A DNA stretch of 64,000 nucleotides from Rhodobacteraceae bacterium IMCC1335 (GTDB lineage: Bacteria > Pseudomonadota > Alphaproteobacteria > Rhodobacterales > Rhodobacteraceae), in the NCBI GenBank assembly GCA_039640495.1, contig CP046864.1, positions 2,336,001 to 2,400,000 of the forward strand, written 5' to 3'. This document shows positions 24,193 to 33,853 of the stretch, in pieces; the stretch's first letter is position 1, and each line of letters starts with the position of its first letter. Made by a program: the position numbers and the translations under genes. The notes beneath the pieces are model-generated. The model saw nothing but the letters and a program-made list of their open reading frames with translations. It was not told the DNA's origin and did no database searches.

Positions 24193-26628
24193 TCAGCCAC
24201 GCATAATGGCGTTTGCGGGATCATAGGGACCCGCGCCGATCACGGTTGCGGGCACCGGTTTACCGATCACATCAACGGTCATTTTAGTGCCTATTTCGGC
24301 ATGCTCTGGGCTCACAAAACCATAGGCTAAGTTCATTCCCAAACGGTGTCCCCAATCACCCGATGTAATGGTACCGGTCACGCGGCCCTCCACTTTCACG
24401 GAAGCGCCGCCCTGGGCAGGCGCGTGGGTACAATCAATATGCAGTGACGCCAATTTTTTTCGGGGGCCTGTTGCAACACGTTTTGATAGTGCAGCCTTGC
24501 CGATAAAGTCGGGTTTATTCATTTTGACGAAACGCTCAAGACCTGTTTCGAAGGGATCAAATTCTGTCAGCAAGTCAGACTTCCAATGCAAGAAACCCTT
24601 CTCTAGCCGCATTGAGTCAACAGCGCGCGCACCAAATATTTTAAGACCTTGCGCGCCACCTGCTGTGCGCAATGAAGTATATGCTGCGTAAAGCGCGTGG
24701 TTGGGCACATGAATTTCATACGCCAATTCACCTGAAAAGCTGACGCCAAGTACGGTTGCAGGCGCGAAACCGATGAAACATTCCCGAACGGTTAGCCATG
24801 GAAATGCGTCGCGTGACCAATCGGCTCGCGAACAAGCGGATAAAACGTCGCGTGCTTTGGGACCAGCCAACACCAGAATGGTTTGATCATTGGTTAGGCT
24901 TTTGACCTGAACGTCGAGTGCGGGATCAAGATGCCCGCATAGCCAATCCATATCGTGATATTCTGCCGCCGCTGCAGACCCGTACCAGACGCGATCCGGT
25001 CCACGGTCAGATGCGGGGATATTGGCGATTGTCGCCTCGCCTTTGACCATGCCGTGATGGTTCAACAGGTAACCAAGCCCGACGCGCGCCGCTTTTTTGG
25101 TGACGGTGCCGCAAAACATGCGATCCAAAAACGCATGACGATCTACGCCTGTAATTTCAAATCGATTAAAGCCGTTCACTTCGCACAGGCCAACGTTTTC
25201 CTGCACGTTTTTGACTTCGCCAGCGATGACGTTAAAGGCTTCGTCGAAGTGAAAGCCAAGGGTGGGCTGAAAATCAGAGGATGGTTTGATGTATTCAACC
25301 CGTTCCCAGCCATTCACGATGGTAAATTCTGCGCCTTCGGCGGCCAAGACAGGTGTTAAAGATGTGGTTTTTGCGCCGCGACCTGCCGAGCGGTGTTCAT
25401 GGGGAAAGTGGAACCGGAATTCGTTTTGGTAGTCCTCGATCGCCTTCAGCGCGGTCAGTTCTACATTGGCGTGGCCAGTAAAACGGCGTGGGTCGATGCA
25501 CCAAGTGTCATACTGTGCCTCGCCGTGCACAATCTGCTGAGCCAAGAGCCAGCCGTGACCGCCGCCTTCGCCCAATCCGGCGCGCAGACCGATGATGCAA
25601 TAGGCGTTGCGCTTGCCTGGAATGGGGCCGACCAAAGGCGCTCCGTCGATGGTATATGTGATCGGACCATTGACGATGTTCTTGATACCGACTTCGGACA
25701 AGACAGGCATGCGTTTAAAAACGCCCTCTAATACGTCCATCACACGGTCCAGATCGTTCGGGCATAACGCATTAACAAAATTAGGGTCAATGCCGTCCAT
25801 ACCCCAAGTTTTGCAAGCTTGTTCGTAAAAGCCAATAAGCAGGCCGCCTTTTTCCTGACGGCTGTAGAAGTCACTTATAGGACAGCGCAGCAGTGGCATC
25901 CGGTGGCCGGCATCTGCGATTGCAGGAATATCCTCGGTCACGAAATACTGATGTTCCATCGAAGCGACGGGGTGATGAACACCCATCATCGCCCCAACCT
26001 CGTTCACGCGGTAGCCGCCCGCATTCACGACGATATCGCAATCAATGTCGCCGCACTCGGTATGTACGGTCCATGTATCATCTTTGTGCTGGGTCAAGTC
26101 AGTGACGGGCGTGTTTCGGTACACCTCGGCACCGGCTAAGCGAGCTCGGCGTGCAAGCGCCTGACACAAAGAGGCAGGATCAATATCGCCATCGTTGCCA
26201 TCCCAAAGACCACCCATCAGGTTGTCGGTTGAAATCAGCGGGTGACGGCGTGCACATTGAGCTGCGTCGAGCACTTCAAATTCAACATCCATGCCCTGCG
26301 CCATGGATGCAAAATGCGCATAGCCATCCATCTGTGCCCGGGTATTGGCAAGACGGATGCCACCATCGCCGTGACGATAGCTGACAGGGTAATCTGCATC
26401 ATCACGCAGTTCTTTATATAAATTGATCGAATGTGTCTTCAGCCCCACCATCGTCTGGTTCATACCAAAGTTCGTCACCTGCGCTGCGGAATGCCACGTT
26501 GTGCCAGATGTCAGTTCGTTGCGTTCGATCAAGACAACATCCGACCAGCCTTCTTGCGTCAGGTGATACAGCGTCGAACAGCCAGCAATCCCGCCCCCGA
26601 TAACAACAACTTTGGTGCGCGATTTCAT
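24193..26628 (-). CDS. FAD-dependent oxidoreductase with GcvT domain, dimethylglycine/sarcosine dehydrogenase-like
   Basis: The 811-residue enzyme has an N-terminal DAO-type FAD domain (VVVIGGGIAGCSTLYHL) with the conserved TTWHSAAQ, whose His46 corresponds to the covalent FAD histidine of dimethylglycine dehydrogenase. From about residue 430 a GcvT aminomethyltransferase-like, folate-binding domain follows (VGLCEVNGFNRFEITG, later LGLGYLLNH-type text and EIHVPNHALY). Such enzymes oxidatively demethylate N-methyl glycines or related amines and pass the methyl carbon to tetrahydrofolate. ATG 26628 is preceded by GGGAGAG; a 20-codon upstream extension is unlikely. It is divergent from the MttB-family gene, which suggests a shared role in methylated amine use. 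Confidence 0.88.
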   Translation of the reverse strand: MKSRTKVVVIGGGIAGCSTLYHLTQEGWSDVVLIERNELTSGTTWHSAAQVTNFGMNQTMVGLKTHSINLYKELRDDADYPVSYRHGDGGIRLANTRAQMDGYAHFASMAQGMDVEFEVLDAAQCARRHPLISTDNLMGGLWDGNDGDIDPASLCQALARRARLAGAEVYRNTPVTDLTQHKDDTWTVHTECGDIDCDIVVNAGGYRVNEVGAMMGVHHPVASMEHQYFVTEDIPAIADAGHRMPLLRCPISDFYSRQEKGGLLIGFYEQACKTWGMDGIDPNFVNALCPNDLDRVMDVLEGVFKRMPVLSEVGIKNIVNGPITYTIDGAPLVGPIPGKRNAYCIIGLRAGLGEGGGHGWLLAQQIVHGEAQYDTWCIDPRRFTGHANVELTALKAIEDYQNEFRFHFPHEHRSAGRGAKTTSLTPVLAAEGAEFTIVNGWERVEYIKPSSDFQPTLGFHFDEAFNVIAGEVKNVQENVGLCEVNGFNRFEITGVDRHAFLDRMFCGTVTKKAARVGLGYLLNHHGMVKGEATIANIPASDRGPDRVWYGSAAAAEYHDMDWLCGHLDPALDVQVKSLTNDQTILVLAGPKARDVLSACSRADWSRDAFPWLTVRECFIGFAPATVLGVSFSGELAYEIHVPNHALYAAYTSLRTAGGAQGLKIFGARAVDSMRLEKGFLHWKSDLLTEFDPFETGLERFVKMNKPDFIGKAALSKRVATGPRKKLASLHIDCTHAPAQGGASVKVEGRVTGTITSGDWGHRLGMNLAYGFVSPEHAEIGTKMTVDVIGKPVPATVIGAGPYDPANAIMRG

Positions 26629-26817
26629 ATGAACTCTCCCATAAAAATTTTTATTCAAGTGTGTTGTTGTACGTGTTGTGGTCAACAAAACTTATATTAA
26701 TTCGAAATTTTCAAAATGTACTTTTATATATTTAGAAAATTTAGGGCGCTATATCGGCGCCTTAAGTGAACCTCTATATATTGCTGTGATGTAATTATAA
26801 GCAGGAAGGCCACCCCT

Positions 26818-28347
26818 ATGACGGATATATCAAAAACGACTTCCGGACGCAGCGGTGGGCGGGCACAACGTCTGATAAAGCGCGCGGCAAAACCTGTTAT
26901 TAATCCCTGTCCACCTGGTCAGTTTGGAGGAATGTATAAACCCCTATCGCAACCAGATCTTGAGAACATCTTTGACACGGCGCTGCGGCTTTTATCTGAA
27001 CTTGGCATGGGTGAAATCCCCAATAGGCTGCGACAGGACCTGCTGACCGCTGGCGCACAAGACGGCGAAGCAGGACGAGTCGTTTTTCCCAGATCCTTGA
27101 CTGAAGATGCAATAGCCAAAGCTGCCAAAACATTTGTTCTGCATGGGCGTGACGAAACCCGTTCTATCCAAGTGGGAGGAAGCAAAGTTTATTTTGGAAC
27201 TGGTGGTGCTGCCGTTCAAACGCTTGATTTGGACAGCGGAACATACCGCCCATCGACGCTTGCTGATCTGCATAATTTCACGCGCCTTCAGGATACTTTG
27301 GCCAATGTAAGCTGGTATACGAGGTGCTGCGTTGCGACCGACGTGCCGAGCAACTTTGATCTCGACGTCAACACGGCTTACGCCCTGCTCCTAAATACGA
27401 CGAAACCAACAGCCACCTCGTTTACATTGGCCGATTATGTAGCGCCCATCGTCAAAATGCTAGACATCGCTGCCGGTGGCAAAGGTGCGTTTTCTAAACG
27501 TCCTTTTATGAAAGCGCACATAAGCCCCGTCATTTCCCCAATGCGCTACGGCGAGGATGCCGTAGATGTTGTTTATGAATGCATCAAACATAACATTCCA
27601 ATGTCTTGTATTACGGCCGCCCAAGCCGGTGCTACCGCACCCGCAACAATGGCCGGATTTCTCGTACAATCCTTGGCAGAAACACTCGCCAGTTTGGTTA
27701 TGGTTCACGCCATTAAGCCAGGATACCCGATGGTGTTTTCCAACTGGCCATTAGTTGTCGACCTACGCACGGGGGCATTCGCCGGTGGAAGTGGCGAAAG
27801 TGCCTTGCTCAACGCCGCATCTGCACAGCTTTCAAACTGGATTGGGCTTCCATCCGGTGTGGCCTGTTCAATGACCGACGCCAAAGCGATTGACGCGCAA
27901 TACGGTGCGGAAAAGGGGCTAACATCACTTGCTGCGGCCCTCGCTGGTGGCAACCTTATCTATGAAAGTTCGGGCATGACTGCGTCGCTGTTAGGCGCTA
28001 GCTTTGAAGCCTTTGTACTAGACGACGAAATGCATTCAAACACCTACCGGATCTTGCGAGGCATCGAAGTGCGCGAGGAAAACTTAGGCTTTGATGCGAT
28101 TAACGAAGCCGTTTTGGGGCCAGGGCATTTTCTTGGCGGGGCGCATACAATTTCCGCGATGGAACGGGATTATTTCTATCCATCGCTCGCGGACCGGATT
28201 GAACCACAAAGCTGGGCCGAGAACGGAGCGAAGAGTGCTTGGGCCGTCGCCACCGAACGGGTACGAGGTATCCTCGCAACGCACCATCCAAAATATCTCT
28301 CTTCAGATCAAGACGCCATGATCCGCAGTCAGTTCAAGATTCTCTGA
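26818..28347 (+). CDS. MttB-family methyltransferase without pyrrolysine
   Basis: The 509-residue protein belongs to the trimethylamine methyltransferase (MttB) superfamily: PGQFGGMYKPLSQPDLE near the start, VYFGTGGAAVQTLDL, and repeated GG-rich barrel strands such as FAGGSGESALLNAA. It reads through without an in-frame TAG, so it is a non-pyrrolysine member like MtgB, which moves a methyl group from quaternary amines (glycine betaine, proline betaine, carnitine) to a corrinoid protein. The corrinoid protein at 12.3 kb is a possible partner. The divergent dimethylglycine dehydrogenase-like gene would handle a demethylated product. The substrate is not determined. GGAAGG lies upstream of the start. 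Confidence 0.85.
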   Translation: MTDISKTTSGRSGGRAQRLIKRAAKPVINPCPPGQFGGMYKPLSQPDLENIFDTALRLLSELGMGEIPNRLRQDLLTAGAQDGEAGRVVFPRSLTEDAIAKAAKTFVLHGRDETRSIQVGGSKVYFGTGGAAVQTLDLDSGTYRPSTLADLHNFTRLQDTLANVSWYTRCCVATDVPSNFDLDVNTAYALLLNTTKPTATSFTLADYVAPIVKMLDIAAGGKGAFSKRPFMKAHISPVISPMRYGEDAVDVVYECIKHNIPMSCITAAQAGATAPATMAGFLVQSLAETLASLVMVHAIKPGYPMVFSNWPLVVDLRTGAFAGGSGESALLNAASAQLSNWIGLPSGVACSMTDAKAIDAQYGAEKGLTSLAAALAGGNLIYESSGMTASLLGASFEAFVLDDEMHSNTYRILRGIEVREENLGFDAINEAVLGPGHFLGGAHTISAMERDYFYPSLADRIEPQSWAENGAKSAWAVATERVRGILATHHPKYLSSDQDAMIRSQFKIL

Positions 28348-28354
28348 CGCTATT

Positions 28355-29330
28355 CTAGGAATTTGCCTTTAAAGGCAACAGGCACAGCTCATCTTTTAAC
28401 CACGGCATCGCCTCGGTCGCAGGATTGATTAGACGCATTTCGATGAGATTTCGCATCGCCGCATTGATGGTTCCGACAATTTCGTCAGCGCATTCTTCGC
28501 GTGCAAATAGCGACAGATGACGCGCAAAGCCCTTTGCAGGAAACGCGTGCAGTTGGACTTGTTTGTGAAACCTTCGGGCTCGAAAGTAGCAGGCTGGTGT
28601 CGTCACTGCCCAGCCTGCACCATCCGCAATCATCGCCATCATTGTTTGGTTACTTTCAATTTCAAATCTGACGGGAATCCCAATGTTCAAGCGTCGTAAA
28701 TGCGCTGCGATCTGCTTTCTGATCTGTTGATCTTTTGCGTAGTGTAGCATTGTCAGCTCCGCCGATCCTGCCAGAAAACTTTCTGGGTGGATTGTGCAAT
28801 TTGCGGGCACTGCCAATACAAAGGGATCGCGAAGCATCGGGAATTCTTTCAACTGGTCAGTATTATTATTAGGACTACTCGCGATGCCGATGTCCAAGGA
28901 GTGACGCAGCAACATGTCCAATATCTCGCTGCTCGACCGCGTATAGTGGGCAAATTCACATTTGGGCATGCCACTCGCCAAGAGCACCGCCAATTCTGGT
29001 CCAATATCGCTATCGAAGTCTTCAATAAGGCCAAATTTTAGATGGCGAGCTTCGATCATATTACCAAGAGTTACTTAAGTCTGTGCCATTCGGATTAGCT
29101 TTAACGCTTCATCGACATTTTTAAAAAACACAGCGCCCACCGGTGTGAGCGTCATCGGTCGTCGCGCATGATTCAGAAGGGTGACCCCCAATTGTGCTTC
29201 AAGACTTCGCAAATGGTGAGAGACGGTGCTAATTGATAACCCGGCTTCACGCGGCAACTTGAACCGATCCATGACAAGCCATTAAGTGAAAAACCTCAAG
29301 CCACTTCAGGCTTATTTGCGACATGTTCAT
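28355..29330 (-). pseudogene. LysR family regulator, broken by a frameshift and a nonsense codon
   Basis: The original start is ATG 29330, giving MNMSQISLKWLEVFHL, the usual LysR beginning. Inside the helix-turn-helix the frame breaks near 29250, where a CG pair is missing from a CGCG run. The other frame continues REAGLSISTVSHHLRSLE. After MAQT an in-frame TAA (29075-29077) interrupts the linker, and the same frame resumes with the substrate-binding domain (RHLKFGLIEDFDSDIGPE) to 28355. Two independent lesions make sequencing error an unlikely full explanation. It lies convergent to and 7 bases from the MttB-family gene and was probably its regulator. Expression of the methylated-amine genes may therefore be constitutive or under other control. 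Confidence 0.85.
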
Positions 29331-29700
29331 GGCTTTCTCTTCATTTGTGTTAGCAACTTCAATATTGATTTTTCCGTATAGCGAGTCCTTCAAGACACAG
29401 TTCAAAAAACACGGCGGGGCTGAAAAGTAAACGCACCGTACTTGGAAATTACTTTACCAAGCGAAAAGGCTGCCTGATATAAATCTATGCATGGCAACAA
29501 CGTTTGCGCCGCGTCTGTTGCGAACGTAATCGACCAAAGGTCAGTTTAGGATCGACAACGATCAAAGCACATGAATGGCCGTATGATCACGCTGTGCTGC
29601 GGCCTCAGAAAATAAATGAATCAGATGCGAGCGTTTTCTGCATAAGCAATAGCTGCATCTGCGAGGGACCGTTTGGTCCCGCATAGCAGGCTGTCTAACG
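29331..29700. other. 370-base region between two pseudogenes
   Basis: No intact gene is visible. Around 29536-29600 the plus strand reads STTIKAHEWPYDHAVL in one frame. It faintly resembles the DST..KAH region of IS5-type transposases, but the key aspartate is absent and the match is too short to call. The region adjoins the truncated end of a solute-binding protein gene. Confidence 0.3.
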
Positions 29701-30185
29701 TCAGCGCCTTTGGGACAGATGCTCGATCATGATATGCGTCGAACCTGAGCGGGCCGGGCGGGCCATGGCAATTTTGTCCTGATACGGCGCGCGCAACAGA
29801 TCGTTCCACTCGCCTGGCATGAACAGCTCACTGTCTGTGCGGCGTGTCCAGCCCACTGAAGACAAAGCAAAGGGCTCGACACTGGTCGGTCCCTCGCCGC
29901 AAACCCGCTCGGGGGCAAATGCACCCTTTCGCGCTAAAAGTTCAAATGCTTCCGGCGATGACACCATGAAAACATCGAACCGACGCTCATTGCCGCGCGC
30001 GATCTCATCGATCGCCGCGACTGTGTTTTTGTGAAGCACCCGAATTTGAGATGCGGGCCCTCGCTTCGCCCAGAGGTCTGCGTAGGCCTCCGTCATTCTG
30101 GGCGGAAAGGACGTGATGACTGCCAACTCCTGTGCTGACACAGGCGCTAAAACATCAACAAGCATAGAAGTATGATTGCACGCAT
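29701..30185 (-). pseudogene. Truncated ABC-type solute-binding protein (iron/polyamine-like), frameshifted
   Basis: The text ELAVITSFPPRMTEAYADLW and ARPARSGSTHIMIEHL is typical of the Fe3+/putrescine class of periplasmic solute-binding proteins. The signal peptide begins at ATG 30185 (MRAIILLCLLMF) but the frame is lost in an A/T run at 30149-30152, where one base appears to be missing. After about 150 residues the homology stops at RSGSTHIMIEHLSQRR, so more than half of the protein is absent. No permease or ATPase genes adjoin. It is a remnant, in line with the broken LysR gene next to it. Confidence 0.75.
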
Positions 30186-31046
30186 TGGCCTTTCCTACAA
30201 CTTTGGTGTTCGATTATCTAAGGTTTCTCTCTTGGTCAGACGTCGTATGTCCGCTTTCAATGAGGTTTTTCGATGCAGGCCATTGCGTTTGGTTTCAACG
30301 GGGTCTGACCTTGTCGATTGAGGCGTCATGCGCCCGAAGCAAAATGAGGCTACCCTGTTCGCCCTGCCCGTTTCCCTGTTCCGAAAATAATTTTCCTTGT
30401 TCTTTAATTAATAGGAAAACGGCCTGTAAGACGCTGTTATTGTGGTACGATTCAGAACCAATTCAGCCGAAAACGGCCAATATCAACCCAAAGCCCACGC
30501 TTTTCCCTATAAATTCCCTGTTAACTGGGAAAATACGAGAAGACTGGTTAGCTCGAGACTGTCTGCACCACCAAACCATAACTTTCGCTTTTTTACAGAT
30601 ACTTGAACGCAAAACTGCCTCATCATAACCTCCCTTCGAACGCCGTTCACTCCGGATCGTTAAGGGCGTGCGCACCCCGAAAAGCCTATAATCGCAGATC
30701 GACCCTCGTGATCTATATATCTCAGGGATATGCGGTTGAGTGCAAGACATCCCCGACTTTCACGAGTGTTGCAACCTTCCTACTTATGCCCTGCGTTTCG
30801 CCATGGCTTTACTTAGGATGCTGACCCGCCCTATGTCTAAAGGCGATAATTTAGCCGTAACGCACCCGTGAATAGCGAGAGGCCCCGTTACGCCCAAGCG
30901 GCAAACTGGCGTTTTTAATCGGCAAAGCCCGTGAAGAAAAAGAAGTTTATCTGCAAATTCCAATCGCGTGAGAACCACATGATACAGACAGAGCTCATAT
31001 GCGAAACGCCCTGCCCTGATAATCGCTCGCTGAAAAGGATGTCACA
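30186..31046. other. 861-base gene-poor region
   Basis: Open frames up to 150 codons exist on both strands (30176-30628 plus, 30463-30750 minus) but have no start context, domain or codon pattern that I trust. Repeated CCCTGTT/TTTCCCT-like words occur at about 30351-30530. The region probably consists of scrambled remnants. Confidence 0.35.
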
Positions 31047-31571
31047 TCATCGGATGAATTGATTCACAAAATCTTCCCCAAGCCCAACGGCCGCGAAATG
31101 TTTTTTACACAGATCAATCTTGGAAAACACATCCTCATAGCCCTGAACTTTTCCCCAAGGATCCACATATAACATCATACCGTTCACTTGAAAAAACGTG
31201 ATCATTTCATCCACGCCGTCGGGCACCACCAATGTATGCGTCTCTCCAGGAGGTTCGAATACATAGGAACCTGTTTCGGCCACCCAATCATGTTCTAAAT
31301 AATGCCAATGCCCTTTCAAAACAAATCCGTGCACACCCTGTGGATGCCGGTGACGAGACAACACCCCCGCCTTGCGCACCTTCAGTAATGTTGTCCAATA
31401 TCCCTGAGAGCGGTTTAAACACAAAGGTCGAAACCAAACATTTTCTGCCTGAGGCACCCATAAACGATCATCCTTAGGCATCGCATCTGGGATAATTATC
31501 TCATCAAGAGCCTCTTTCGGAAATGGCAGCTGATACGGTGTCATGGGGTCTGCATCGGTCTCGATCGGCAT
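31047..31571 (-). CDS. Cupin of the 2,4'-dihydroxyacetophenone dioxygenase family
   Basis: The 174-residue cupin shows the metal-binding text VLSRHRHPQGVHGFVLKG followed by WHYLEHDW and a second set in FEPPGETHTLVV. The ending WGKVQGYEDVFSKIDLCKKHF matches the DAD-like family of small Fe-dependent dioxygenases that cleave aromatic or beta-diketone carbon bonds. The actual substrate in marine bacteria is unknown. AAAGAGA precedes the start. It stands alone. Confidence 0.8.
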   Translation of the reverse strand: MPIETDADPMTPYQLPFPKEALDEIIIPDAMPKDDRLWVPQAENVWFRPLCLNRSQGYWTTLLKVRKAGVLSRHRHPQGVHGFVLKGHWHYLEHDWVAETGSYVFEPPGETHTLVVPDGVDEMITFFQVNGMMLYVDPWGKVQGYEDVFSKIDLCKKHFAAVGLGEDFVNQFIR

Positions 31572-31719
31572 GTAAGTCTCTTTTTTAAACTCTTTTTCAA
31601 TCTTTTACCGAACCTTAACGCTTATCCAGACGATTTCAAAGCCGATAACCGCTCACTACATGAATTTCTAAATCACTCAATTATCTTGAACAATAGGCGG
31701 GTTGCCCTGCCCCGCGATC

Positions 31720-31926
31720 CTACTTGTAATGCGCGCGGCGGCGCGCAAACCGCGCCACACGTTTGCGCCAGGCTTGATAGCTCCCACGTTTCAAATTCTG
31801 CCGCATAAGCGTTTTCACTTGGCTTTCTTTCAACCCATATTGCCCCTCTATATCGGCAAAGGACACGTGATCCGACAAAGCCATTTGAATGATATCGCTG
31901 ATTTCATGCTGTTCCAATTCTACCAT
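31720..31926 (-). CDS. TIGR03643/DUF2805 family small protein
   Basis: The 68-residue protein reads LEQHEISDIIQMALSDHVSF, then IEGQYGLKESQVKTLMRQNL and SYQAWRKRVARF. This is the pattern of the DUF2805 family, short helical proteins with a helix-turn-helix-like centre and basic tail. The function is unknown. It is often solitary, as here. Confidence 0.85.
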   Translation of the reverse strand: MVELEQHEISDIIQMALSDHVSFADIEGQYGLKESQVKTLMRQNLKRGSYQAWRKRVARFARRRAHYK

Positions 31927-32075
31927 GCCGCTAAACTAGCACGGAGTGTTTGAATTCAACCCAAACCTCCCAACGTTTGGGGCTGCCGTAGGATCTTGCT
32001 GTTTCTGAGCAGGCTAGACACAGTTGGCCTAACCGAAGATCATCAGGTCACAATCTTTAAGAAGGAAGAAAAATC

Positions 32076-32516
32076 ATGTCCTACAGTACATCTGCACTGA
32101 TCATGCTGGCCGCTGGTATCGGCGTTCCAGTGCTGGCGGCATTAAACGCGCATCTTGGAAAGTTTTTAGGATCCCCCTTATTGGCGGTAACCACTCTGCT
32201 TTTTGTCGCCTTCTTCACAAGCTTGGCAGCCCTCTTGAGCAGCTCAGAGCTGGCCATCGCTTCGATTCTAACCGCGCCAAAGTATCTTTTTCTGGCAGGT
32301 TTATTAATGGTCTTCTATATTCTTTCTATCACCACAATCGCACCCAATTTTGGAATTGGAAACGCGGTATTTTTTGTTTTAATCGGGCAGTTGGTAAGCG
32401 CAGCTGTGATTGACCATTTTGCATTCTTTACAGCAACCCCAACACCGCTTTCCGCGATCCGTGCCTTGGGCATTGGCATCATGGGATTGGGCGTTTGGAT
32501 CACGCAACAAGCTTAA
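32076..32516 (+). CDS. DMT family transporter (YdcZ/DUF606-type)
   Basis: The 146-residue protein consists of about five hydrophobic segments with small-residue motifs: AAGIGVPVLAALNAHLGKFLGSPLLA at the start, GNAVFFVLIGQLVSAAVIDHF in the second half, and GIGIMGLGVW at the end. This is the half-size YdcZ branch of the drug/metabolite transporter superfamily, which likely dimerises. The substrate is unknown. AAGAAGGAAG sits just before the start. Confidence 0.8.
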   Translation: MSYSTSALIMLAAGIGVPVLAALNAHLGKFLGSPLLAVTTLLFVAFFTSLAALLSSSELAIASILTAPKYLFLAGLLMVFYILSITTIAPNFGIGNAVFFVLIGQLVSAAVIDHFAFFTATPTPLSAIRALGIGIMGLGVWITQQA

Positions 32517-32636
32517 ACCGATGCAAAAGTAAGCTAGTGAGGGCCTCAAAATCCGAATTTAATATTTTTTTGGTGACAATTAGGATCTGTCTGTGAAAAG
32601 TTACAAATATCATAAGAAAACTTAAAGGATGGTAAA

Positions 32637-33008
32637 ATGCAAACTCTTTTCTCAAAGAACTTTAATGATGCAGATGAAGTTAAAAACCCGCCGAAGGCCA
32701 AAGTAGAGGTGGTAAAGCTTGGCAATGTAAACGCCTCAAAATTGGTTTTACAGCCAGGTTGGGTCTGGTCAGAATGTATCAAACCCACCGTTGGTGGCGA
32801 TAGCTGCCAAGCCGGACATATCGGTATTGTAATTTCCGGGCGCCTCGGTTGCTCGCATGATGATGGCTCAAAAATAGAAGTGGGGCCCGGTGATGCCTAT
32901 TACTTCGCGCCGGGCCATGATGGCTGGGTTATCGGAGATGAGCCCTGCGTGATGTATGAGATTGTTGAAGGCGGCAAAGATTTCGGGCCTTGGAAACACG
33001 CACATTGA
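32637..33008 (+). CDS. Cupin domain protein
   Basis: The 123-residue protein is a compact cupin with GHIGIVISGRLGCSHDDGSKIEV, then VGPGDAYYFAPGHDGWVIGDEP and VMYEIVEGGKDFGPW. Some of the classical metal histidines are replaced (GHIG and PGHDG carry the remaining ones), so it may bind a ligand rather than catalyse. AAAGGAT lies just before ATG 32637. It precedes the DUF938 gene by 62 bases on the same strand. Confidence 0.78.
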   Translation: MQTLFSKNFNDADEVKNPPKAKVEVVKLGNVNASKLVLQPGWVWSECIKPTVGGDSCQAGHIGIVISGRLGCSHDDGSKIEVGPGDAYYFAPGHDGWVIGDEPCVMYEIVEGGKDFGPWKHAH

Positions 33009-33070
33009 ACCAAATCGATATTTTATGCAGGCGTAAAGCTTGCATAAAGCCCGTCGACTAAAAAATCTAA

Positions 33071-33727
33071 ATGGGGCATCGACAAAACCTTCCAAAGACG
33101 GCAAGCGTCGCACAAGATGAGGGCGAAGGCCGGTTAAACGCGCCATCGGCTGAACGGAATTTGCCGGCCATTTTAACGCTGGTGAAACGCTTTGCGCCGC
33201 GCCGCGGGTGGGCTTTAGAAATCGCAAGCGGGACTGGCCAACACATCGTGTCACTTGCCGCAGCGATTCCAGAGCTCATTTGGCAGCCGTCAGATGTGGA
33301 TCCATCTCGCCTAAAAAGTATCAAGATTTGGATCAATGAGAAAAAACGAGATAACGTGGAGCCACCGATCCTGTTAGATGCGACTGAGACGGGATGGTCG
33401 AAGGTAAATACCCAATATAATTTGATTTTTTTGTCAAACCTGCTGCATTTGGTGAGCCGCGAAGAAGCAGAAATCTTGATCACAGAAATTTCCAGGGCGC
33501 TTGCCCCGAAGGGGATTGCCATTCTTTATGGTCCCTTCAAGCGCAATGGTGAATTGTGCAGTCAAGGCGATATCGACTTTCATCAAAGCATTATCGAAGC
33601 CGATCCAGCACTGGGATATAAAAATGACGCGGATATCCTTGATCTATTTGCTCAGGCAGGTCTGATACATAAGGAAACTGAAAATATGCCGGCTAATAAT
33701 TTATCGTTTGTTTTTCAGAAAAAATAG
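33071..33727 (+). CDS. DUF938 family SAM-dependent methyltransferase
   Basis: The 218-residue protein shows the DUF938 pattern: SAERNLPAILTLVKRFAP, the SAM loop ALEIASGTGQHIVSLA, WQPSDVDPSRLKSI, IFLSNLLHLV, ALAPKGIAILYGPFKRNGE and SQGDIDFHQSI. The family is a Rossmann methyltransferase of unknown substrate. Length is normal. Confidence 0.87.
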   Translation: MGHRQNLPKTASVAQDEGEGRLNAPSAERNLPAILTLVKRFAPRRGWALEIASGTGQHIVSLAAAIPELIWQPSDVDPSRLKSIKIWINEKKRDNVEPPILLDATETGWSKVNTQYNLIFLSNLLHLVSREEAEILITEISRALAPKGIAILYGPFKRNGELCSQGDIDFHQSIIEADPALGYKNDADILDLFAQAGLIHKETENMPANNLSFVFQKK

Positions 33728-33853
33728 CGCTTTTGGATAGGTTGATGAAAACTGTCACTTGATAAAATTGAACCAAATCCCAAGCTCACTTTGAAATAGA
33801 GAATAAAACTAAAGATAAAACGCTCAGCGACCATTACGTGAAAGGAACGAAAT

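Noticed and set aside
26818..28347. Pyrrolysine-containing MttB
   Set aside because: The gene has no internal TAG codon, so it belongs to the non-pyrrolysine branch.
29504..29686. Possible IS5-like transposase fragment (STTIKAHEW)
   Set aside because: The match is nine residues long and the catalytic aspartate is replaced; chance cannot be excluded.
30176..30628. 150-codon plus-strand frame between pseudogenes
   Set aside because: Composition is irregular (many Cys, Pro, Phe), no start context and no domain; likely random in a decay zone.
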